DNA of 64,000 nt from Actinoplanes italicus (GCF_003001815.1 NZ_PVMZ01000017.1:124001-188000), one strand, 5' to 3'; positions 43,221 through 51,887 are shown, counted from the first letter of the stretch. Made by a program: numbers and translations. The notes: generated from the letters alone by a model not told the origin.

Positions 43221-43231
43221 CTGTCCGCTGA
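43221..43231 (-). promoter_or_regulatory. Operator half-element CTGTCCGCTGA for the CoA-transferase operon
   Basis: CTGTCCGCTGA lies 26 nt upstream of the CaiB start. The exact inverted copy TCAGCGGACAG is at 43342-43352, upstream of the divergent amidohydrolase gene, pointing to one regulator for both arms, most likely the linked IclR protein. Confidence 0.5.
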
Positions 43232-43333
43232 ATCAGACTGCTTGCTCGCACGGCCGCTGTCAACCACCCGGACACGGCGCCGAAACAAATGCTTGACATC
43301 GGAAGTGACCAGGAAGACGCTGTCGAAACAGCG

Positions 43334-43352
43334 CTGACCGCTCAGCGGACAG
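43334..43352 (+). promoter_or_regulatory. IclR-type operator upstream of the amidohydrolase
   Basis: CTGACCGCTCAGCGGACAG is a 19-bp near-palindrome with one mismatch, ending 19 nt before the amidohydrolase ATG. Its right half matches, inverted, the element at 43221-43231. Confidence 0.55.
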
Positions 43353-43371
43353 CAGTCCGAAAGAGGTGCAG

Positions 43372-44796
43372 ATGAGCGTCGAAAGACCCGTGATAATCCG
43401 CAACGGACTGGTCCTGACCATGGACGACGCGCACACCGTGCTCCCCGGCGCCGATGTGCTAGTGATCGACGGACGCATCGCCGGGGTCGGTCACGGACTC
43501 AGCGCCCCGGACGACGCCGAAGTGATCGACGCGTCCGGCGGCATCGTGATGCCCGGCATGATCGACACCCACCGGCACATGTGGCAGACCGCGATGCGCG
43601 GCTACGGCGCCGACTGGACCCTCACGCAGTACTTCGTCTGGTACTACCTGGAACACGGCAAGCACTTCCGGCCCGAGGACATCCACGCCGGCAACCTGCT
43701 CGGCGCCATCGAGGCCCTCGACGCCGGCGTCACCACCACGGTCGACTGGTCGCACGGCCTGCAGACGCCGCAGCACGCCGACGCCGCTGTCGACGCCCTC
43801 GAGGCGGTGCCCGGCCGGTTCGTCCTCGCCTACGGCAACATCCAGCAGGGACCGTGGGAGTGGAGCACCTCCGACGGCTTCCGTGACTTCCACCGGCGCC
43901 GGATCGACGGCGGGAAGCTGGCCGGTTTCCAGCTCGCCTTCGACGTCACCGGCGACCCCGCGTTCCCCGAGAAGGCCGCCTTCGAGGTGGCCCGCGAACT
44001 GGGCGTCAACGTCACCACCCACGCCGGGGTGTGGGGCGCCACCAACGACGACGGCATCCGCCTGATGTACGAGAACGGCTTCATGACCCCCGGCACCGTG
44101 TACGTCCACGCGACCACGCTCGGCGCCGACTCGTACCACCGGATCGCCGCCACGGGCGGTTCGGTGAGCGTCTCCACCGAGAGCGAGCAGAGCGCCGGCC
44201 AGGGCTACCCGCCCACCTGGGCCCTGCGCCGCTACGGCGTGCCGGTGTCGCTGTCGATGGACACCAGCGTCTGGTGGAGCGGCGACCTGTTCACCGCCAT
44301 GCGCACCACGCTCAGCGCCGACCGCTCCCGCGAGCACCTCGAGGCCCACGCCAAACAGGAGACCGTGACCCACCACCACCTGCGCGCCGAACACGTCGTC
44401 GACTTCGCCACCCGGGGCGGCGCCCGCGCCCTCGGCATGGACTCCCAGGTCGGTGCCCTCACCGAGGGCCGCAAGGCCGACGTCGTGCTGATCAAGAACG
44501 ACGCGTCCCCCGCGATGTTCCCGATCCTGCACCCCTACGGCCACGTCGCGTTCCAGGCCCAGCGCGGCGACGTGCACACCGTCCTGGTCGGCGGGAAGGT
44601 CGTCAAACGCGACGGCAAGCTGGTTGGCCTGGACCTGGCGGCCGCCCGCGCACGCGTCGACGCCACCGTCTCGTACCTGCGCGAGACTCTCGGCGAGGAG
44701 GCCTGGCGGAACGGCCAGAACCCGGACCTGCCGCAGGCCGAGCTGTTCGACAACCCGTACCAGTACACCGACTACGCCGGGGAAACGACGGAATGA
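43372..44796 (+). CDS. Metal-dependent amidohydrolase (chlorohydrolase/deaminase type)
   Basis: 474 residues from ATG 43372 behind AAAGAGGTG (GTG 43366 is an alternative start). The barrel carries MIDTHRHM (HxH metal ligands), THAGVW, VHATTL and SMDTSV (Asp), with a C-terminal composite-domain motif KADVVLI. The family deaminates or dehalogenates N-heterocycles and hydrolyses related amides. It is the first gene of the plus-strand arm facing the ring-cleavage operon, so it may feed a nitrogen- or chlorine-substituted ring into that pathway. The substrate is not known. Confidence 0.85.
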   Translation: MSVERPVIIRNGLVLTMDDAHTVLPGADVLVIDGRIAGVGHGLSAPDDAEVIDASGGIVMPGMIDTHRHMWQTAMRGYGADWTLTQYFVWYYLEHGKHFRPEDIHAGNLLGAIEALDAGVTTTVDWSHGLQTPQHADAAVDALEAVPGRFVLAYGNIQQGPWEWSTSDGFRDFHRRRIDGGKLAGFQLAFDVTGDPAFPEKAAFEVARELGVNVTTHAGVWGATNDDGIRLMYENGFMTPGTVYVHATTLGADSYHRIAATGGSVSVSTESEQSAGQGYPPTWALRRYGVPVSLSMDTSVWWSGDLFTAMRTTLSADRSREHLEAHAKQETVTHHHLRAEHVVDFATRGGARALGMDSQVGALTEGRKADVVLIKNDASPAMFPILHPYGHVAFQAQRGDVHTVLVGGKVVKRDGKLVGLDLAAARARVDATVSYLRETLGEEAWRNGQNPDLPQAELFDNPYQYTDYAGETTE

Positions 44797-44809
44797 AAGC
44801 ATTGACGGG

Positions 44810-45607
44810 ATGACTGACACCGGAAGGGGCACGGGTCCCGACTTCATCGAGGCGCTCGCCCGCGGCCTCGACGTCCTGCGCACCTTCCGGCCCGGCGTCC
44901 CGACGATGACCCTCAGCGAGATCGCCGGCGTCACCGGACTCGCCCGGCCCACGGTCCGGCGAATCCTCATCACCCTCGAGACCCTGGGGTACGTGCGTGG
45001 CGCCGGCCGTGGCTACGCGCTCACCCCACGGGTCCTCGACCTGGGCATGGCGTACGTCAACTCGCTGAACATGTGGGAGGTCGCCCGCCCGCACATGGAG
45101 AAACTGGTCGCGCAGACCGGCGAGTCGACGTCCATGGCGCAGCTCGACGGCAGCGACATCGTGTATGTGGCGCGCGTGGCCGTACCCAAGATCGTGACGT
45201 TGGCCGTGACGATCGGCACCCGCTTCCCCGCGGCCGCCACCTCGATGGGAAAGGTCCTGCTCGCGGCCCTGCCACCGGCGACCGTCGCGGACGTCCTCGC
45301 CGAGGCGTCCCGCTCCGGCATCACCGCACGCTGGCGGCCGGACGCCGCCGAGTTGGAGGCGTCGCTGCGGGAGGTCCGCGCCAAGGGCTGGGCGCTGGCC
45401 GATCAGGACCTGGCGCCCGGCATCCGCTCGGTCGCCACCGGCGTCCGTGACGGCCATGGCAACGTGATCGCCGCCGTCAACGTCACCGTCCACGCCGCCG
45501 AGACGTCCGTCGACACGCTCCTCGACGACCACCTGCCCAAACTGCTCCGCACCGCCGCCGACATCAGCCACGACTTCAGCCTGACGGCCGCCGTCCCCTC
45601 AGCGTGA
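44810..45607 (+). CDS. IclR-family transcriptional regulator
   Basis: 265 residues from ATG 44810. The N-terminal winged helix (about 12-72: EIAGVTGLARPTVRRILITLETLGYV) precedes the IclR effector domain (about 85-255: SMAQLDGSDIVYVARV, TSMGKVLLA, GIRSVATGVRDGHGNVIAAVNV). It resembles PcaR/PobR-type regulators of aromatic catabolism. It lies 13 nt after the amidohydrolase and probably controls both divergent operons through the sites at 43221-43352. Its 3' 32 nt overlap the opposite-strand GGDEF gene. Confidence 0.9.
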   Translation: MTDTGRGTGPDFIEALARGLDVLRTFRPGVPTMTLSEIAGVTGLARPTVRRILITLETLGYVRGAGRGYALTPRVLDLGMAYVNSLNMWEVARPHMEKLVAQTGESTSMAQLDGSDIVYVARVAVPKIVTLAVTIGTRFPAAATSMGKVLLAALPPATVADVLAEASRSGITARWRPDAAELEASLREVRAKGWALADQDLAPGIRSVATGVRDGHGNVIAAVNVTVHAAETSVDTLLDDHLPKLLRTAADISHDFSLTAAVPSA

Positions 45608-47024
45608 GGGGACCGATGCCGCGTTTGACCTCGTACATGCGGGCGTCGGCGGCGGCCATCAGATCGTCGGCGGCCGTGCCCGGCCCGCCGAGCGCCACCC
45701 CGATGCTCGCGCCGATCGACACCCGCTGATCCGGAAGGTCGAACGGCCGGGACATGTCCTCCATCAGCCGTGCGGCCCGGACGTGCACGTCGTCCGCGTC
45801 GGTGACACCGGTCAGCACGGCGGCGAACTCGTCGCCGCCCAGCCGGCCGAGCAGATCACCGTCGCGCAGCCCGGCGCGCAGCCGTCCGGCGGCGGCCACC
45901 AGCAGCGTGTCTCCGGCCGCGTGACCGTGCCCGTCGTTGACCGCCTTGAACCCGTCCAGGTCGATGAAGAACAACGCCACCGACCCGTCGTCCACGGCGT
46001 CGCGCAGCCGCGTCTCGAGCACCCGCAGCACCTCGGCCCGGTTCGGCAGCCCGGTCAGCGGATCGTGCGCCGCCGCGTGGGCGAGCCGGTCCTGCTGGGC
46101 GCGCCGGTCGCTGATGTCGCGCTGGTTGGAGACGACACCGCGCACGGCCGGATGATCGAGCGCATTGCGCAGCGTCACCTCGTGCCAGTGCCAGGTGCCG
46201 TCCCGGTGCGCGACCCGCGACTCCAGCCGGGCCTGGCTGTCGGCGCCCGCCTCGGTGATCGCGGCCAGCGCCGCCGTGATCCGCGGCCGGTCGCCGGGGT
46301 GGAACAGGTCCAGGTAGGCGGTGTCCAGCAGGTCCTCGGCGTCCCAGCCGCCCACATGCCGGACCGCGGCGCTCACGTGGGTGAGCCGGCCACTCGCGTC
46401 GATCACCGCCACCACGTCCGACGAGTCCTGCACCAGCGCCCGGTACCGTTCCTCGGCGCGCTCCAGTTTCCGTCCGGCACGCTCGACCCGGGCGGCCGTG
46501 AGTCCCAGGTTGCTCAGCCCGAAACCGGCGAGGAGCAGGTTGACGGCGGCGGCGAGGTGCGCGTGGGACGGTTCCACCACCGACGGGGCGATCCCGAGTT
46601 GTACGGCCACCTGCACCACCACGGTCACCGCCACCGTGACCACGGCCGCCGTACGCCACGTGCGTGAGCCGGACCAGCCGATGTGCAGCGTGCCGATCAG
46701 GATCACGGCGCTGGGCATGAGGAACGCCCAGCCCGCGACGGCCAGCACCACACCGATCTGGCCGGTGGCGAGCACGAGCCGCAGCGCGGCCCGGTTGTGC
46801 AGGTGCCCGCCACCGAGCAACCGCTGGATCCGCACGCTGCCGGTCGCGGCGAAGACCGTGGTCAGCGTCGCGAGCAGCAGCGGCGAGCCCAGGACCGCGC
46901 CGTGCCGCTGCCCCCACACCCCGAGTCCGTAGATCGCCAGGAACATGACCGGGGCGCCCACCCAGATCGGCACGACGTCGGTCGTCGGGTGGGCGCCCAG
47001 GGCGCGCGGCCGCGTTCTCGTCAC
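45576..47024 (-). CDS. Membrane PAS-GGDEF diguanylate cyclase
   Basis: 482 residues. About six membrane helices (18-165) are followed by a short coiled coil (RKLERAEERYRAL), a PAS domain with PAC (about 190-310) and GGDEF (about 320-475). The active site reads GRLGGDEFAAVL, and the inhibitory I-site RDGD lies exactly five residues before GG, so it should be an active, feedback-regulated c-di-GMP synthase. ATG start. Its 3' end overlaps the IclR gene. Confidence 0.9.
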   Translation of the reverse strand: MTRTRPRALGAHPTTDVVPIWVGAPVMFLAIYGLGVWGQRHGAVLGSPLLLATLTTVFAATGSVRIQRLLGGGHLHNRAALRLVLATGQIGVVLAVAGWAFLMPSAVILIGTLHIGWSGSRTWRTAAVVTVAVTVVVQVAVQLGIAPSVVEPSHAHLAAAVNLLLAGFGLSNLGLTAARVERAGRKLERAEERYRALVQDSSDVVAVIDASGRLTHVSAAVRHVGGWDAEDLLDTAYLDLFHPGDRPRITAALAAITEAGADSQARLESRVAHRDGTWHWHEVTLRNALDHPAVRGVVSNQRDISDRRAQQDRLAHAAAHDPLTGLPNRAEVLRVLETRLRDAVDDGSVALFFIDLDGFKAVNDGHGHAAGDTLLVAAAGRLRAGLRDGDLLGRLGGDEFAAVLTGVTDADDVHVRAARLMEDMSRPFDLPDQRVSIGASIGVALGGPGTAADDLMAAADARMYEVKRGIGPLTLRGRRPSG

Positions 47025-47076
47025 GTCGCTCCCTCCACCCCGGCACCGTCTCGGGTGTAATCGGGTAGCAGGGGCG

Positions 47077-47517
47077 TCACCTGAGAAGTTCGGCTCCCGG
47101 CTGGTCGGTGTAGCCCTGGCTGATCTCGACGATCACGCCGTCGGGATCCTTCACCCAGACGGTGCGCCAGCCCGGGATGAACTCGTCGAAGGCCAGCGGC
47201 CCGAGCGACACGTCCAGGTCGCCGGGGGCACCGGCCAGGAACGCCTCCAGATCGTCGACCTGGAACGCGAGGTGCCGGACCATCCCCGGGTGCTGCGGCC
47301 CGTCGGCGTCGAACGTCTCCGGCTGCTGCCCGGCCGCGTCGAACAGCTCGAGGTGCACGTCACCCTGCCGCAGGAACACGACGTCGGTGCCGCCGGCGCG
47401 GACCACCCGGGCCCGCCGGAACCCGAACACGTCCCGGTAGAACCGTTCGGTCGCCTGCTGGTCGCGGCAGTTGAGGCCGACGTGCGCCCACTGCACCGCC
47501 ACCACCGGGGCAGCCAT
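47077..47517 (-). CDS. VOC-superfamily protein (glyoxalase/extradiol-dioxygenase fold), last gene of the nine-gene operon
   Basis: 146 residues with two beta-alpha-beta-beta-beta modules. Candidate metal ligands are His18 in WAHVGLNC, Glu in VHLELFD, His in VRHLAFQVDD and Glu in VIVEIS. This matches glyoxalase-I or methylmalonyl-CoA-epimerase-like proteins. The substrate is unknown. ATG shares one base with the upstream SnoaL stop (TGATG). Confidence 0.8.
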   Translation of the reverse strand: MAAPVVAVQWAHVGLNCRDQQATERFYRDVFGFRRARVVRAGGTDVVFLRQGDVHLELFDAAGQQPETFDADGPQHPGMVRHLAFQVDDLEAFLAGAPGDLDVSLGPLAFDEFIPGWRTVWVKDPDGVIVEISQGYTDQPGAELLR

Positions 47518-47891
47518 CACTTCCCGCTCAGGGCCGGCCCGAACGGGACCGTGTCGTGGAAGTTGGCCATGTACGTGATCTGCCCGTCGGTGACCTCGAA
47601 GTAGTTGCACACGTCCGCCTCCACCGAGGAACCGTGCCGCGTACGGCCGGAGATGTGCGACACGACAGCGGCCGTGGCATCGGACACGACGACGTGCCGC
47701 GGCCGGTTCACGAAGCTCGCGTACGTCTCCGGAAAGCCTTTCATCATGGCCCGCAGCGTCTCCCGCCCCTCCACGTGACCGGCGAGTTGCTCGTCCATCC
47801 GGGTGTCGGCGGAGAACAGGTCGCACCAGTCGTCCCATTCCCCGGCGTTCGCGAGCTCGTAGTAGCGGTCGATGACCTGCCTGGTGTCCAT
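47517..47891 (-). CDS. NTF2/SnoaL-like protein, third of three in the operon
   Basis: 124 residues. Cone-shaped alpha+beta NTF2 fold: IDRYYELANAGEWDDWCDLFSADTRMDEQLAG, helix LRAMMKGFPETY, and strands ending DGQITYMANFHD. Such proteins may be polyketide cyclases, isomerases, dehydratases or binding proteins; no catalytic set can be assigned. It is separated from the second SnoaL gene by 13 nt, the only non-overlapping junction in the operon. Confidence 0.78.
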   Translation of the reverse strand: MDTRQVIDRYYELANAGEWDDWCDLFSADTRMDEQLAGHVEGRETLRAMMKGFPETYASFVNRPRHVVVSDATAAVVSHISGRTRHGSSVEADVCNYFEVTDGQITYMANFHDTVPFGPALSGK

Positions 47892-47904
47892 GTCGTCGGC
47901 TCCC

Positions 47905-48318
47905 TCAACTCGGCAGCGGGACGCCGACCTGGCGCATGAGCCCGGCCGTGTCGGCCTGTACCCAGCGCTCGGCGACCCGTTCGTTCTCGATGCGGTAGAC
48001 CTCGATGCTGGTCCAGCTGACGTCCCTGCCGGTCGGCGCGACCCCGAAGATCGGGCCGACGTGGCGGCCGGTGAAGGTGATCTGCATGACCACCCGGCCG
48101 TCGTCGGCGGGGTACAGGGCGTCCAGTCCGGCCCGGAAGTCGAGCGCCTCCTGCGCCCCCTTGATCAGGCCCTTGAGCGCCTGCAGGTTGTCGACGTCCC
48201 AGGCCGGGTTGTGGTCGACGAAGTCCGGTGCGAACAGCGCGTCCATGTCGTCGTAGCGGCGGTCGTTGACGGCGTCGCTGACCTTCCGTACCAGCGTGAG
48301 ATCGTCCTGGGTGCTCAC
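47905..48318 (-). CDS. NTF2/SnoaL-like ester-cyclase-type protein, second of three
   Basis: 137 residues from GTG 48318. It resembles the SnoaL ester-cyclase branch: FAPDFVDHNP, FRAGLDALYPADDGRVVMQITFTGRHVG and VSWTSIEVYRIENERVAERWVQAD. His in VDHNP and Asp near the end are candidate acid-base residues. GTG overlaps the upstream SnoaL stop (GTGA). It is not closely similar to its two NTF2-fold neighbours, so they are unlikely to be recent duplicates. Confidence 0.8.
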   Translation of the reverse strand: MSTQDDLTLVRKVSDAVNDRRYDDMDALFAPDFVDHNPAWDVDNLQALKGLIKGAQEALDFRAGLDALYPADDGRVVMQITFTGRHVGPIFGVAPTGRDVSWTSIEVYRIENERVAERWVQADTAGLMRQVGVPLPS

Positions 48319-48722
48319 ATCGCGGCCAGTTCGTCGACGCGGTAGAGGCTGATCACCAGGCCGGTCGCAGTGTGGCGCAGCTCCCAGGTCTGCCGGGCCC
48401 GCATCTGCAGCCGGGACCCGTCGGAGGTCTGGGTGGCCCGCCAGATGACGACCACGCTCGCCTCGATGTGGTCGCCCTCGTTGGTGGCGGTGATCTCCTC
48501 GATGACGTGCGTCTCGTCGGTGTAGGCGAGGCAGACGGTCGCGTACCAGTCGCGGAACTCGGCGACCGAGCGCAGGGTGCGCTCGGGGAAGACCATCACG
48601 AGGCCGTCGTCGGCCAGACAGTCCACCAGTTGCTGCTCGGGTGCGTGCACGTCGAGGTAGCCGAACCACAGTGCGGCGAACGCCGACACCGAGTCGGACA
48701 GCGTCTCGGACTTCGTTGTCAT
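48315..48722 (-). CDS. NTF2/SnoaL-like protein, first of three
   Basis: 135 residues. NTF2-fold pattern: helix VSAFAALWFGYLDVHAPEQQLVDCLADDGLVMVFPE, RSVAEFRDWYATVC, and three long beta-strands ending TGLVISLYRVDEL. ATG overlaps the ThDP-enzyme stop by 4 nt. The function is unknown; context suggests small-molecule isomerisation, cyclisation or dehydration. Confidence 0.75.
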   Translation of the reverse strand: MTTKSETLSDSVSAFAALWFGYLDVHAPEQQLVDCLADDGLVMVFPERTLRSVAEFRDWYATVCLAYTDETHVIEEITATNEGDHIEASVVVIWRATQTSDGSRLQMRARQTWELRHTATGLVISLYRVDELAAM

Positions 48723-50434
48723 GAGTCGTCTCCAGGGTCGTCGAGGACGGCCTCCAGCAGGTACGGGCCGTCGTGGTCGAGCATCTTCGCCAGGCTGGCG
48801 GGCAGGTCGTTGCCGTGCGCGACGCGGGCCGCCGGCACACCCATGGCAGCGGCGAGGGCCACGTAGTCGACGCGCGGCCCGCGGACGTCGAAGAACGGCG
48901 GGAAGGCGCCGCCCGGGTGATCGCCGCGGTCGCGCCGGTAGCGCACCAGGTTGTCCTTCAGCAGCTGGTAGCCGCCGTTGTGGCAGACCACGAACTTCGC
49001 GGCGATGCCGTGGTGGGCGGCGGTCCACAGGGCCTGGCAGGTGTACATGCCGCCGCCGTCGCCGGTGAAGCCGACGACCGTACGCTCGGGATGGGCCAGT
49101 TTCGCGCCGATCGCGCCGGGGATGCCGACGCCGAGCGTGCCGCCGGGAGTCTGGAAGAAGTGCCCCGGCCTGGTCGGCGGCAGCCACCGGGTCAGTGCCG
49201 GCGAGTTGGTCAGCGCCTCGTCGAAGATGACCGCGTCCTCCGGCAGCAGAGCGGCCAGCCCGGCCGCGACGGCTGTCATCTGCAGCGGTTCCCCGCCCGC
49301 TCCCACGTCGTCGGCGAGCGCCTTGTCCAGGGCGGACGCGCGGGACGCGGCACGACGGCGGACCCGTTCGGCCGCGGCGTGCCGTTGCGGCTCGGTCATC
49401 GCCTCCTCGATCGCGGCGGTCAGGGCCCGCAACGTCAGCCGCGGGTCACCGACCATCCCGGCGGTCACGGGATGGTTCTTGGCTATCGCGTACGGGTCGA
49501 GGTCGACGTGCACGACGGCGGTGCCGGGCCGGAACGGGTTTCCCAGGTCCGGGAACACCTCCGGGAACACATAGGTGCCGCAGATCAGCACCGCGTCGGC
49601 GTGCGACACGAGTTCGGCGCTGTCGGTGCCGAACATGTGACCGGTGAGGCCGCCCCACAGCGGATGGGTCCACGGCATGACGAGTTCGGAGGCCATCGCG
49701 CCGTGGACCACGGCGCCCCAGATCTCGGCGAAGCGGGCCAGCTCCTCGCTGCCGCCGCTCGCCGCGACACCGTCACCGGCCAGGATCACCGGCGTGTGGG
49801 CCGAGGCGAGCAGCCGGGCCGCGGCCTGGATCGCCCCCGGCTCCGGGAGGACCCGGGTGTCGGGAACCGCGGTCGGCACGACCTGCTCGTCGGCGAGCTG
49901 GTCCAGGACGTCCTGCGGCACGGCCAGGAACACCGGCCCGCGCGGCGGGGTGGCGGCCACCTTCAGCGCCCGCCGGACAAGCCGGAGCAGGCTGTCCGGA
50001 TGGGTGACGCGGGTGGCGTACTTGGTGACCGGTTTCGCGACGTCGACCAGGTTCACCGACATGTGCGCCTCGAGGGCGTCGTACGCGACCCCGGCCTCCC
50101 CGGCCATCACCAGCATCGGCGTCTGCCGGTGCAGGGCGTGGTAGAGGCTGCCGACCGCGTTGCCCAGGCCCACCCCGCTGTGCAGCAGCACCACGGCGGG
50201 CCGGCCGGTGGCCTGCGCGTAACCGTCGGCGGTGGACACGACCGCGGCCTCCTGCAGGCCCATCACGTAGTCGATGTCGTCGAACCGGGCCACCTCGTCG
50301 AGCAGACCCTCCTCACTGGAGCCGGGGTTGCCGAACAGGTGGCGGACCCCGTCGGCGCGCAGCTGTTCCAGCAGGCGGCGGTGGCCGGTGCGCAACGTGG
50401 TCGCGGCGGGTGTGCGGGCGGCGGTCGCGGTCAT
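48719..50434 (-). CDS. ThDP-dependent decarboxylase/synthase (acetolactate-synthase/benzoylformate-decarboxylase-like)
   Basis: 571 residues with the three-domain layout of the family. The proton-relay Glu62 lies in GLQEAAVVSTADGYA, and the metal/ThDP motif is GDGGGMYTCQALW...NGGY. The central domain lacks obvious FAD-specific signals. NPGSSEEGLLDEVARF at the start resembles benzoylformate decarboxylase, so decarboxylation or carboligation of a 2-oxo acid is likely. It is the central gene of the operon; ATG overlaps the upstream DJ-1 gene by 4 nt. Confidence 0.88.
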   Translation of the reverse strand: MTATAARTPAATTLRTGHRRLLEQLRADGVRHLFGNPGSSEEGLLDEVARFDDIDYVMGLQEAAVVSTADGYAQATGRPAVVLLHSGVGLGNAVGSLYHALHRQTPMLVMAGEAGVAYDALEAHMSVNLVDVAKPVTKYATRVTHPDSLLRLVRRALKVAATPPRGPVFLAVPQDVLDQLADEQVVPTAVPDTRVLPEPGAIQAAARLLASAHTPVILAGDGVAASGGSEELARFAEIWGAVVHGAMASELVMPWTHPLWGGLTGHMFGTDSAELVSHADAVLICGTYVFPEVFPDLGNPFRPGTAVVHVDLDPYAIAKNHPVTAGMVGDPRLTLRALTAAIEEAMTEPQRHAAAERVRRRAASRASALDKALADDVGAGGEPLQMTAVAAGLAALLPEDAVIFDEALTNSPALTRWLPPTRPGHFFQTPGGTLGVGIPGAIGAKLAHPERTVVGFTGDGGGMYTCQALWTAAHHGIAAKFVVCHNGGYQLLKDNLVRYRRDRGDHPGGAFPPFFDVRGPRVDYVALAAAMGVPAARVAHGNDLPASLAKMLDHDGPYLLEAVLDDPGDDS

Positions 50435-51030
50435 GAGACACCTGCCGGCACGGCGGCCCGCGCGTGGATCCGCTCGATCACGGTACGGGCGAACAGCCCC
50501 GCCTGCGCGCCGGTACGCCCCGTCACCAGGTCGTCGTCGACCACCACATCGGAGTCCACGTACTCGGCGCCCATGTTGAGCGCGTCGCCGTACAGATTGG
50601 GATGGCAGGTCAGACGCCGCCCGCGGACCAGTTCCGGCACCCGCGACAGCAGCCACAGCCCGTGGCAGATGATCCCCTTGACGATCCGGGGCTCGGCGAA
50701 CGCCCGCCGCACGAAGTCGGTGGCCGGCGGCAGTTTGCTCAGGTCCTCGCTGTAGCGCAGCCGGTCACTGACCATGGCGGACGGCACGATGATCGCGGAG
50801 TAGGAGCGCAGCGCGTCGTCGTCCATGCCCTCGAACGACTCGGCGCAGACGAACGGCGCCTTGTACTCGTGGCCGGTGAACGTGATCGACTCCTGGCCCC
50901 ACAACCGGGTGAGGAAGTGCAGCTCGGCGCCCTCCTCCGGGAACCGGTACGAGTAGTACCAGATCTCGTGCTCGTAGAAGTCGCTCTCCACGAGCACCGC
51001 GATCCTGTGCCCGGCAAGTGTCCCGCTCAC
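50431..51030 (-). CDS. DJ-1/PfpI-family protein (short)
   Basis: 199 residues. The nucleophile-elbow Cys122 in GIICHGLWLL, with His123, and Glu15 in VESDFYEHE match the PfpI/DJ-1 active site. Members are glyoxalase-III-like, isonitrile hydratases, proteases or chaperones. The enzyme differs strongly from the adjacent longer DJ-1 protein. ATG overlaps the longer DJ-1 gene's stop by 4 nt. Confidence 0.85.
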   Translation of the reverse strand: MSGTLAGHRIAVLVESDFYEHEIWYYSYRFPEEGAELHFLTRLWGQESITFTGHEYKAPFVCAESFEGMDDDALRSYSAIIVPSAMVSDRLRYSEDLSKLPPATDFVRRAFAEPRIVKGIICHGLWLLSRVPELVRGRRLTCHPNLYGDALNMGAEYVDSDVVVDDDLVTGRTGAQAGLFARTVIERIHARAAVPAGVS

Positions 51031-51887
51031 CAGCCGTACCGCCGTAGTCCCTGGCCGAGCACATCGACGAGCGCCCGGCCGCAGCCGACCGACGACTCGG
51101 TGGACCGGGCCGTGATGAACGGATGGTCGACGATCACCGACTCGACGTGCCCGACGTTGCCGATGAACTCGCCCTCGGGCCCGACCGCGTCGCGCAGGAT
51201 GTACTCCAGCGGATAGAACGGCGGCCCGAAGTTGACGTACCCGTCGCCGAAGCCCGAGTTGGAGCCGTCGACGGCGTGCGGCCCCTCGAAGCCGGTGCCG
51301 TCGTGGTAGTCGTAGTCGATCGGATGGCCGGTGACCCGTTTGCCGCGGATGATGCTGAGCTTGCGCAGCGGGTCACGGGCGAACGCGAGCGCCGCGACCC
51401 CGTAGCAGACCGCCGCGACGGGCCGGTCGAGGCGGACGAACCCGAGGATGAGCTCGTGCAGGCGCTGGTTGTTGGCCAGGTCGACCATGGCGCCGCTGCC
51501 GCCGACGATCACGAGCGCGTCGTACGCCGGAAGGTCGTGGGTGACCACCCGCTCGACCTTGCGGTAGTACTCCTCGCTGTCGCGCAGATAGGCCGGCGAA
51601 CTGGGGTACGGCCGTTCCGGCAGCCACCCGGCGAGGTCGTGCGGCTTGTCGAGCCGGTCGGTGGCGTCCAGGTCCCGGGTCTTGCGGGCCATCTCGGCGC
51701 TGGTCACCGCCTTTCCCTGCGGCGGGTCGGCGTAGTCGGTGTTCATGCTGACCGCGAGCGGCGTCGGTCGGGCCCCGGTCGGGGTGACGAACTCGACCTC
51801 GTATCCGGCCTGGTCACAGGCTTCCAGCGGGCCGACCAGCTCCTCGCCCCAGTAGCCCCATTCGGAGACGGCGAACAGTACCTTCAT
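51027..51887 (-). CDS. DJ-1/PfpI-family protein (long, Hsp31-like)
   Basis: 286 residues. Cys161 in AVCYGVAAL is the likely nucleophile; VIVGGSGAMVDL precedes it, and the C-terminal extension SNSGFGDGYVNFGPPFYPLEYIL is additional to the basic fold. Hsp31-type members act as glyoxalase III or chaperones. ATG overlaps the upstream AGE-STAS stop by 4 nt. Two unlike DJ-1 proteins side by side suggest two steps or a heteromer. Confidence 0.85.
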   Translation of the reverse strand: MKVLFAVSEWGYWGEELVGPLEACDQAGYEVEFVTPTGARPTPLAVSMNTDYADPPQGKAVTSAEMARKTRDLDATDRLDKPHDLAGWLPERPYPSSPAYLRDSEEYYRKVERVVTHDLPAYDALVIVGGSGAMVDLANNQRLHELILGFVRLDRPVAAVCYGVAALAFARDPLRKLSIIRGKRVTGHPIDYDYHDGTGFEGPHAVDGSNSGFGDGYVNFGPPFYPLEYILRDAVGPEGEFIGNVGHVESVIVDHPFITARSTESSVGCGRALVDVLGQGLRRYGW

